A stretch of 64,000 bases of DNA from Polyangium mundeleinium (GTDB lineage: Bacteria; Myxococcota_A; Polyangia; Polyangiales; Polyangiaceae). The stretch is taken from assembly GCF_028369105.1 (NCBI RefSeq), contig NZ_JAQNDO010000001.1, forward strand, positions 3,998,501 to 4,062,500. The letters run 5' to 3'. This document shows positions 58,297-64,000 of the stretch, one piece after another. A program made the translations under genes and the position numbers. Positions within the stretch are counted from its first letter, which is position 1, and each line of letters begins with the position of its first letter. The notes beneath the pieces were generated by a model, which made no database searches, was not told the origin of the DNA, and saw nothing but the letters and a program-made list of their open reading frames with translations.

Positions 58297-59928
58297 CTAC
58301 CGCCGGATCCGCACGATCGTGCTCTGGCCGAAGGCCTGCACGGCGCGCATGCCGTGCCAACCTTCGGGCACGGTGGGGTCGGTCCAGTCGAAGACCCATT
58401 TGGCGTCGATGGGCGCGAGGTTCACGCAGCCGCCGCTCTTCGGCTCGCCCCAGGCGTCGTGCCAGTAGGCGCCGTGCAGCGCGTGCGGGCCGCTGAAGTT
58501 CAGGACCCAGTTCACCTCGGCATGCACGAGGTTCTCGTCCGAGCTCGACACCATCGACGCTGTGCGGAACTTGCCGTCGACGCGGAAGAGGCCGACGGGC
58601 GTGGAGGCGGTCTTGAGCGGTTCGATGCCTGGGTACGGGACGCCGCCGCGGCCCGGCGAGATCATCGTCGCATAGACCGGGCGCAGGCCCTCGTAGGCGA
58701 CGAGCGTGCCATTCAGGACGCGCACGTCGACCCATTTGCTCTTCGTCGGATCCTTGTCGGCGAGCCAGGGCGCCTCGGTGACGGCTTCGACGATCTGCGC
58801 GTCTTCGGCGAGGACGTAGACGTCGCTCTCCTTCGTCTCGACGAACGCCTTGCCGTCTTGCTCGATCCGTGTGCCGGTGAGGCCGACCCAGCCGAGCCGC
58901 GGGAACGTCTCGTCGGTCTGCACGAGCTTGCCGCCGGCTTCGCGTTTCCATTTCGGGCGCGGCTTCTGGCGGAAGAAGGCGAGCGGCAGCTTCACGTCAT
59001 CGCCCAGCGAGACGCCGTGGAACGTGGAGCGCGGGTAGGGCTTGAGGCGATCCTTCGGGAGGATCGCCTGGTCTGCCGTGAGGACGAACGTGCGGCCGCC
59101 GGACTCGAAGGCGCGCACGAAGGCGATCGTCGAGCCGAGCTGGACGAACTTGCGGTTTTCCCGGACGAGCGGGCCAAATGGCACGAGCTCGGGCGGGCCC
59201 TCGCCGGACGGGGCGAGGTCGACGCCGACGAGGGCCTTGTCGATCGCGGCGATCGCGGCCGTGTCTCCTGCGGCGGCGCGCGCTTTTTCGACCTTGGCCT
59301 CGTGTTTTTCGAGGTCCCATTCCGCCTCGCGTTGCTCGGCGCGCGTGGGGATGTGGTCATAACGCGGAGCGCCAATGGATTCGCCGTACTGGTACGGCCA
59401 GGGCGAGCTCACATCGGCTGCGTCACGCCGCAGGATGACGATCGCGGGGTCCTTTTCGTCGAGGGTCGCGGTGGCGCCTGCGCAGACATAACCGCGCGGT
59501 TCGACCGCGTACCAGGCGTCGCAGCCGCCATACCCCTTGATGTGGGCGGCCTCGACGCTGCCGCCTTTGAGCGGCACGGAGCTGCCGAGCGCGAGGTATC
59601 CGATCCAGGCGCGGCTCGCCCCGGGCTCGGGGTGGATCCAGGCAAACCGCCCTTTCGACCAGATACGCGGCGCGGCGGGCGCTGCGGCGGGCGCAGAAGC
59701 GGCGGCGGGCGCGGAGGTGGGTGCGGCGGTGGACGCGGTCGCGGGAGCAGCGGGCGCGGTCGCGGGGGGCGCCGGGGGCATCACTTCGGCCGCGGGGCTC
59801 GGGCCGGGCGCGGCCTCGGTTTTTGCGCTCGAGCAACCCGCGAGCATGCCGAGGGCGAGGGCGGCGAGGCCCGTACATGACGCACCGTGGACGAACGCGG
59901 AGGGCCTGGGAGCAGAGGCGCGAGGCAT
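58297..59928 (-). CDS. L,D-transpeptidase (YkuD) lipoprotein
   Basis: 543 aa from ATG 59928; GTG 59943 is an alternative. Lipobox LGMLAGC, an Ala/Pro linker of about 60 residues, an unassigned middle region, and a C-terminal YkuD domain (about 390-535) with the catalytic signature HGAYWHDAWGEPKSGGCVNL (His ... SGGC). Such enzymes form 3-3 cross-links in peptidoglycan or attach proteins to it. The middle region has several exposed loops and could bind glycan. Acts in the periplasm. Confidence 0.86.
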   Translation of the reverse strand: MPRASAPRPSAFVHGASCTGLAALALGMLAGCSSAKTEAAPGPSPAAEVMPPAPPATAPAAPATASTAAPTSAPAAASAPAAAPAAPRIWSKGRFAWIHPEPGASRAWIGYLALGSSVPLKGGSVEAAHIKGYGGCDAWYAVEPRGYVCAGATATLDEKDPAIVILRRDAADVSSPWPYQYGESIGAPRYDHIPTRAEQREAEWDLEKHEAKVEKARAAAGDTAAIAAIDKALVGVDLAPSGEGPPELVPFGPLVRENRKFVQLGSTIAFVRAFESGGRTFVLTADQAILPKDRLKPYPRSTFHGVSLGDDVKLPLAFFRQKPRPKWKREAGGKLVQTDETFPRLGWVGLTGTRIEQDGKAFVETKESDVYVLAEDAQIVEAVTEAPWLADKDPTKSKWVDVRVLNGTLVAYEGLRPVYATMISPGRGGVPYPGIEPLKTASTPVGLFRVDGKFRTASMVSSSDENLVHAEVNWVLNFSGPHALHGAYWHDAWGEPKSGGCVNLAPIDAKWVFDWTDPTVPEGWHGMRAVQAFGQSTIVRIRR

Positions 59929-59972
59929 GGCGGGGAGCGGCACGGGCCGTTAATGACTCCCCAGTTACGCGT

Positions 59973-60000
59973 TTGACGCCCGGTCTGCAAAACATTTAAC
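59973..60000 (+). promoter_or_regulatory. Candidate promoter for the 60087 lipoprotein
   Basis: TTGACG (59973-59978), 16 nt, TTTAAC (59995-60000), in an AT-richer stretch shared with the divergent L,D-transpeptidase gene. A CTCTCC/GGAGAG hairpin lies in the predicted leader. Confidence 0.35.
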
Positions 60001-60086
60001 ATGCCAAGGCCTCTCCACGGGAAGGGAGAGCCATTTGGGGCTGCCCGCGCGCGGGGCGGTTCGTGTCGTCGAGGAGGCGCCGTCCG

Positions 60087-61565
60087 ATGAGCTTGGGGCA
60101 CCGTTACCATGGGCGGATCGTCTTGATCGGATCGTTCGTCGCGGCGTTGTTCGCGGCGTGCGCGCAGGGCAATCACATCGATCAAACCGGCGGCGCAGGC
60201 GGCGGAGGCGGCGCGGGCGGCGGGGGCATTCCGCCGGGCCAGATCGGCGGCCCGTGCAGCGACGACACGCCTTGCGAGCAGGGCGAGTGTACGGTCGTCG
60301 GCGCGAACAAGTTCTGCACCGTGCCGTGTCCGCCCGGCTGCCCCGAGGGGACGTACTGCGCGCTCATCAACGGCGACTCGATCTGCGTGCCCGATCTCGG
60401 CAGCCAGTGCCTGCCATGCACGACGGTGCTGCAATGCCTGATCCCCTCGGATGCGTGCTTGACCGCGCCCGCGGGAGATCGCTTCTGCGCGCGGGATTGC
60501 ACGACGGACGGCCAGTGCCCGAACGGCTTCACGTGCCTTGAAGGCGCGAAGTATCCGCCGAAGCAGGGAGGCGAGATGCCGGACGCGGGGCCGCCGGACG
60601 ACGCGGGCACCTCGGGCGACGCGGGGGATGGCGGGCCGGAGGACGGCGGCGTCGACGGGGGGCCGCCGAAGCCTCCGCAGGGGCAAGCCCACAAGTTCTG
60701 CGTGCCCAACGTGCCGTTCTCGTGTCCGTGCAACGAGAAGCGGGACGGGGTCGAGAAGGATTGCTCGAACTCGAACCAGTACGGCACGTGCACGGGCGTC
60801 GAGGCGTGCAACGCCGCGTCGAGCTCCTTCGAAGGATGCACGGCGAAGGTCCCCGCGGCCGAGACGTGCAACGCAGAGGACGACGACTGCGACGGGATGA
60901 CCGACGAGGGCGAGCCGAACGTGCTCTGCAGCGAGGAAGGGCCGGTGCCGCCGCACGCGTCGTGGACCTGCTCGCCGCAAGGCACGTGTGGGCTCGGGCC
61001 GTGCGAAGTGGGGTGGGCGGCCTATCCGCCCGGCCCGATCGCGAACGGCTGCACGTGCCCGGTCGAGATGGGCGAGCCGAACGACCTCTGCGCGAACGCG
61101 ACGCCCGCGGGCAGCGTGAGCGATACCGACGGGAGCAGCATCACGATCACGGGCACGCTCGGCGGCGCGACGGACGTGGACGTGTGGTCGTTCGACACGG
61201 TGGACACGAACGAGCTCACGACGAACGCGTACCACGTGAGCATCGATTTCGTGGTCCCGATGCCGAACAACGAGTTCGTGATCGACGTGATCCGCGGCGA
61301 GGCGTGCACGGACACGCCCTCGGGCGGCTCCGCGGGGATCACGTCGTACGACTGGTGCGTCGACGGGAAGTCGGCGGATGGCCTTTCGGGCGAGGTGCCG
61401 TGCGCGAACGACGGCTCGCAGACCGTGCACTGCAACAACAACTCCACGAAGTACTTCGTGCGCGTCTACCGCAGGCTCGGCGCCCCGGGGACGTGCACGC
61501 AGTACAGCCTCCTCGTGACCGCGAAGGGCGGCGATCCTTGCGATTTCACGCAGAAGTGCCAGTAA
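60087..61565 (+). CDS. Cys-rich MopE-like surface lipoprotein
   Basis: 492 aa. ATG 60087 has GAGGAGG 9 nt upstream. Signal with lipobox LFAAC, a Gly linker, then many Cys in small repeats (CSDDTPCEQGEC, CTVPCPPGCPEGTYC), an Asp/Gly-rich linker with DAG units, a MopE-type motif (PAAETCNAEDDDCDGMTDEG) and a C-terminal beta domain (about 340-490, GSSITITGTLGGATDVDVWS), perhaps a pre-peptidase-type domain. Outer-surface, disulfide-rich. Eleven bp before an acyl-CoA dehydrogenase gene on the same strand. Confidence 0.76.
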   Translation: MSLGHRYHGRIVLIGSFVAALFAACAQGNHIDQTGGAGGGGGAGGGGIPPGQIGGPCSDDTPCEQGECTVVGANKFCTVPCPPGCPEGTYCALINGDSICVPDLGSQCLPCTTVLQCLIPSDACLTAPAGDRFCARDCTTDGQCPNGFTCLEGAKYPPKQGGEMPDAGPPDDAGTSGDAGDGGPEDGGVDGGPPKPPQGQAHKFCVPNVPFSCPCNEKRDGVEKDCSNSNQYGTCTGVEACNAASSSFEGCTAKVPAAETCNAEDDDCDGMTDEGEPNVLCSEEGPVPPHASWTCSPQGTCGLGPCEVGWAAYPPGPIANGCTCPVEMGEPNDLCANATPAGSVSDTDGSSITITGTLGGATDVDVWSFDTVDTNELTTNAYHVSIDFVVPMPNNEFVIDVIRGEACTDTPSGGSAGITSYDWCVDGKSADGLSGEVPCANDGSQTVHCNNNSTKYFVRVYRRLGAPGTCTQYSLLVTAKGGDPCDFTQKCQ

Positions 61566-61575
61566 CGGCCTGACC

Positions 61576-62712
61576 ATGGACCTCGAGCCGAACGAGACCG
61601 AGGCGCTCGTCCAGCGCACGGCCCGCGACTACGCCGAGCGGGTGATCCGGCCCGTCGCGGCCGATCTCGACCGTGACAAGGACATCCCGCGCGACATCCT
61701 GCGAGGGCTCGCCGATCTCGGCCTGATGGGCGTGAACGTGCCCGCGGCGCTCGGCGGGGCCGAGGCGGGCGTCGTGGCGTACGCGCTGGCGATGATGGAG
61801 ATCGCGCGTGCGTGCGCCTCCACGGCCGTGACGATGAGCGTGACGAACATGGTCGCGGAGGTGATCGCGCGGTTCGGCACGGAGGCGCAGCGCGCGACGT
61901 ACGTGCCGCGGATCTGCGCGGGCGAGTACGCGGCCGGGTCGTTCGCCCTGAGCGAGCCGGAGGCAGGCAGTGATCCCGGCTCGATGCGGACCGTGGCCGA
62001 GCGGACCGAGGATGGCTGGGTGCTGCGCGGGCAAAAGCAGTGGATCACGAACGGCGCGTGGGCGGGCGTGTTCGTGGTCTGGGCGCGCACGGGCGGGCCG
62101 GGGACGCGTGGTCTGTCGGCGTTCCTCGTGGAGGGCGGGACGCCGGGGCTCCGGTGCGGCCGGCCCGAGGACAAACTGGGGCTGCGCGCGTCGAACACGG
62201 TGCCGATCGAGCTCGACGACTGCAAGGTGCCGGCGGACGCGCTGCTCGGCAGCGAGGGCGAGGGCTTCAAGATCGCGATGATGGCGCTCGACGGCGGGCG
62301 CATCGGGATCGCGTCGCAGGCCGTGGGCATCGCGACGGCGGCGCTCGAGGAGGCCACGCAGTACGCGCGCGAGCGCAAGCAGTTCGGCCGGTCGATCGGC
62401 GACTACGAGGCGATCCAGTGGTCGCTCGCCGATGGCCGGACGGAGCTCGACGCGGCGCGGGCGCTCACGCTGCGCGCGGCGTGGCTCAAGGAGAAGGGGC
62501 GGCCGTTCTCGGCCGAGGCGGCGATGGCGAAGCTCTACGCGAGCGAGGCGTCGAACCGGATCTGCCAGCGGGCGCTGCAGATCCACGGCGGCTACGGCTA
62601 CGTGCGTGACTTCGCGGTGGAGCGTCACCTGCGCGACGCGCGCGTGACGACGATCTACGAGGGGACGAGCGAGATCCAGCGGATCGTGATCGCCCGGAGC
62701 GCGACGCGCTGA
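61576..62712 (+). CDS. Acyl-CoA dehydrogenase
   Basis: 378 aa, full family length. FALSEPEAGSDPGSM and WITNGAWAGVFVVWART are the two classical signatures; RQFG-like ERKQFGRSIGDYEAIQ, QIHGGYGYVRDF and the catalytic Glu in TIYEGTSEIQRIVIA complete the fold. It oxidises acyl-CoA to enoyl-CoA with FAD, passing electrons to ETF. The Glu position is that of short/medium-chain and glutaryl-type enzymes. The chain length preference is unknown. Confidence 0.9.
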   Translation: MDLEPNETEALVQRTARDYAERVIRPVAADLDRDKDIPRDILRGLADLGLMGVNVPAALGGAEAGVVAYALAMMEIARACASTAVTMSVTNMVAEVIARFGTEAQRATYVPRICAGEYAAGSFALSEPEAGSDPGSMRTVAERTEDGWVLRGQKQWITNGAWAGVFVVWARTGGPGTRGLSAFLVEGGTPGLRCGRPEDKLGLRASNTVPIELDDCKVPADALLGSEGEGFKIAMMALDGGRIGIASQAVGIATAALEEATQYARERKQFGRSIGDYEAIQWSLADGRTELDAARALTLRAAWLKEKGRPFSAEAAMAKLYASEASNRICQRALQIHGGYGYVRDFAVERHLRDARVTTIYEGTSEIQRIVIARSATR

Positions 62713-62724
62713 AGGCGTGAGCGC

Positions 62725-62748
62725 AACCCGTTGGGGATCCAACGGGTT
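62725..62748. terminator. Bidirectional hairpin between convergent genes
   Basis: AACCCGTTGG and CCAACGGGTT, 10-bp perfect arms with loop GGAT, lie between the stop codons at 62712 (plus) and 62755 (minus). A short T-run follows on the plus strand, so Rho-independent termination is plausible in both directions. Confidence 0.65.
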
Positions 62749-62754
62749 TGTCCG

Positions 62755-62919
62755 TCAGACGAAGATCCGCGTCAGGACGAAGATGACGACCGCGATCACG
62801 GCCCCGAAGAGGAGCGTGTAGAGCAGGACGCGCTTCAGGATGACGCGGAGCTTGTTCTTGAGGAGCGTCTTGACGAGCTTCCAGAGGAGGCCGAGGACTT
62901 CACGGATGAGCTTCCACAC
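62755..62919 (-). CDS. 54-aa membrane protein
   Basis: GTG 62919 to TGA 62755, with AGGA 8 nt upstream. The product starts MWKLIREVLGLLWKLVKTLL, an amphipathic basic helix, and ends with one hydrophobic helix (LLYTLLFGAVIAVVIFVLTR). Codon-position base bias matches the neighbours (strong G/C in third positions), supporting a real gene. It could be an inner-membrane small protein; no function can be given. It lies opposite the end of the acyl-CoA dehydrogenase, sharing its terminator. Confidence 0.55.
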   Translation of the reverse strand: MWKLIREVLGLLWKLVKTLLKNKLRVILKRVLLYTLLFGAVIAVVIFVLTRIFV

Positions 62920-62990
62920 GCGGAGATCCTAGCGCGGCTCGGCGCGCCGTGCCTCAAGGCCGAACACTTCTTCACGGGGCCGGCGAGGGC

Positions 62991-63746
62991 TCACTCCGCG
63001 ACGAGGGACACCTTGCCTGCGTAACTTCCAGGCGACGGGAAGCTCATGCCGCGCAGCGCTTCGACGATGCACGTGGCCGCGGCATCGCCCTTGGGATCGG
63101 CGCTCGACACGCCCACGGCGAGGGGCTTGCCGTCGGTGTCGAGGTACATCGTGGCCTTGATCGGGCCCGCGCCCTGGCCCGCGCGGCACGTGGCGAGGGC
63201 TTGCTGGGCCTTGGGGAGCTCCTTGCCCAGGCGACCCGGGTCGAGCGAGACGGGCGGACGCTCGTCGGCGCTCGGGTCGAAGGAGAAGCCGCCCTCGGCG
63301 AGGCCTTCCTTTCCACCCACGGGAGAAGGCCAGCTCGCGCCGCGCAGCGCGCCCAGCATGCACGACTCGGTGTCGCGATCGCCGAGCGTCGACTCCTTGA
63401 GATACGCGACGGTGGCCGTTCCGCCCTGCGCGATCCGCAAGGCGAAGCGGATCTCGCCGCCCATGAAGGGGATGCGGCGCACGCCGTTGTGGAAACACGC
63501 GCTGAGTTTGTCCGAGGTGCGCTGCAGCGTCGATTGCACCTTGTCTTGATCGAGCGCGCCGATCTCGGCTTCGAAGTTGGCGCCGCCGCTCCCGCCGCTC
63601 GTCGAGGTATCCGTGCCGCCCGTGTCCGGCGGCTTGTTCACCGCCACCTCGCCCCCGCAACCCGCGAGCGAGGCGAGCGCCGCGAGCGCGGCGATTCGGG
63701 CCCGAAGAGAACCAATACCCAGGCTTCTTTCGTTGCTCTTCATCAT
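62991..63746 (-). CDS. Lipoprotein with two AgmX/PglI-like C-terminal repeats
   Basis: 251 aa. Lipobox ASLAGC, a Thr/Ser/Gly linker, then two similar segments of about 85 residues: SACFHNGVRRIPFMGGEIRF ... ESCMLGALRGASWPSP and ATCRAGQGAGPIKATMYLDT ... ATCIVEALRGMSFPSP. This Cys-pair and W/F-PSP pattern is the AgmX/PglI (TonB-like) family of myxobacterial motility and envelope proteins. Its ATG overlaps the TGA of the upstream acyl-CoA dehydrogenase (ATGA), so the two are co-translated. Confidence 0.8.
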   Translation of the reverse strand: MMKSNERSLGIGSLRARIAALAALASLAGCGGEVAVNKPPDTGGTDTSTSGGSGGANFEAEIGALDQDKVQSTLQRTSDKLSACFHNGVRRIPFMGGEIRFALRIAQGGTATVAYLKESTLGDRDTESCMLGALRGASWPSPVGGKEGLAEGGFSFDPSADERPPVSLDPGRLGKELPKAQQALATCRAGQGAGPIKATMYLDTDGKPLAVGVSSADPKGDAAATCIVEALRGMSFPSPGSYAGKVSLVAE

Positions 63747-64000
63747 GCCTTCAACATGGTTTGCGCGATGATCGATCGCTGCGTTCCGCTGCTCTCCTCG
63801 ACGAGCTCGGTGGTGCGCGCGTCGCGGAAATGACGTCCGAGGCCCTCGCTCGCGCCTCCGCCGCGCGCGCCGAGGATGTCCATGGCTCGGTGCGCGACGC
63901 GGGTCGACATCTCGGAGGCGAAGAGCTTTCCGATGGATCGCTCGGCCGAGGAAGGCGCGCCGCGATCCGCGAGGTGCGCGGCGCGCAGCACGAGCAGGCG
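63743..64000 (-). CDS. Acyl-CoA dehydrogenase C-terminal part, truncated by window edge
   Basis: The last 85 residues of a protein whose start lies beyond 64000. RSIGKLFASEMSTRVAHRAM, DILGARG and HFRDARTTELVEESSGTQRS follow the C-terminal helices of acyl-CoA dehydrogenases: the DARTTELVEESSGTQR stretch aligns with the catalytic-loop region where the usual xYEGTSEI has become VEESSGTQ. Its stop overlaps the lipoprotein start by 4 nt. Confidence 0.82.
   Translation of the reverse strand, partial: RLLVLRAAHLADRGAPSSAERSIGKLFASEMSTRVAHRAMDILGARGGGASEGLGRHFRDARTTELVEESSGTQRSIIAQTMLKA

Noticed and set aside
1-64000. tRNA or rRNA genes
   Set aside because: No cloverleaf or rRNA-like stretch was recognised on reading the sequence; a dedicated search was not possible.

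Overview
The window looks like chromosomal DNA of a large-genome myxobacterium (phylum Myxococcota, probably order Polyangiales). The evidence is very high GC; three large eukaryote-like Ser/Thr kinase genes; many secreted lipoproteins with Gly-rich or DAG-rich linkers after the lipobox; MopE-type and temptin-like Cys motifs; a MYXO-CTERM-like tail; and a retron of the type first found in myxobacteria. No rRNA, tRNA, CRISPR, phage or transposase gene was seen. I could not run searches, so family names rest on motifs and gene layout.

Layout. 1-14.5 kb: end of a serine peptidase, a divergent NmrA/AraC pair, an S37-like peptidase lipoprotein, two uncharacterised proteins, a 42/43-bp tandem repeat (7073-7380), lipoproteins, a hydrolase followed by a run of hairpins, a sphingosine-phosphate-lyase-like PLP enzyme, a solo B3/B4 protein, a polyproline lipoprotein and a frameshifted temptin-like gene. 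14.5-20.2 kb: a reverse-strand operon of kinase, FG-GAP lipoprotein and TPR/PEGA protein with overlapping ends. 20.3-38.7 kb: methyltransferase, Nudix, SDR, acyl-CoA synthetase, second kinase, thioredoxin-fold lipoprotein, MscS channel, alcohol dehydrogenase with an SRPBCC membrane protein, flippase-like protein and several lipoproteins. 38.8-45.8 kb: a 1280-aa kinase/ATPase, then a TetR regulator divergent from a Baeyer-Villiger-type monooxygenase and SDR. 45.8-51.3 kb: sigma-70 factor, lipoprotein, UbiB-like kinase, LOG protein and pectinacetylesterase-like lipoprotein.

51.4-57.3 kb is the most interesting part: a retron locus. A HEAT-like repeat protein (51462) overlaps by 4 nt a SWIM zinc-finger protein with apparent winged-helix and tandem ribbon-helix-helix segments (53165). 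Next comes an msr-msd region (55291-55558) with a roughly 45-bp a1/a2 inverted repeat, a candidate branching G at 55339 and a long msd hairpin. The operon ends with a reverse transcriptase carrying NAxxH, YADD and VTG (55629). This is most simply read as a tripartite retron, probably defensive, with two accessory genes upstream of the ncRNA.

57.37-58.28 kb holds two copies of a roughly 300-bp element built from consecutive hairpins. The copies differ by paired, compensatory changes in several stems, which points to selection on structure. The window ends with an L,D-transpeptidase, a Cys-rich lipoprotein, an acyl-CoA dehydrogenase, a 54-aa membrane protein, an AgmX/PglI-like lipoprotein and the end of a second acyl-CoA dehydrogenase gene.

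Across the window, about ten genes without a Shine-Dalgarno sequence have a -10-like hexamer only 6-12 nt before the start codon, usually with a -35-like box 17-19 nt further upstream. This suggests frequent leaderless transcription next to a second class of genes with good Shine-Dalgarno sites.
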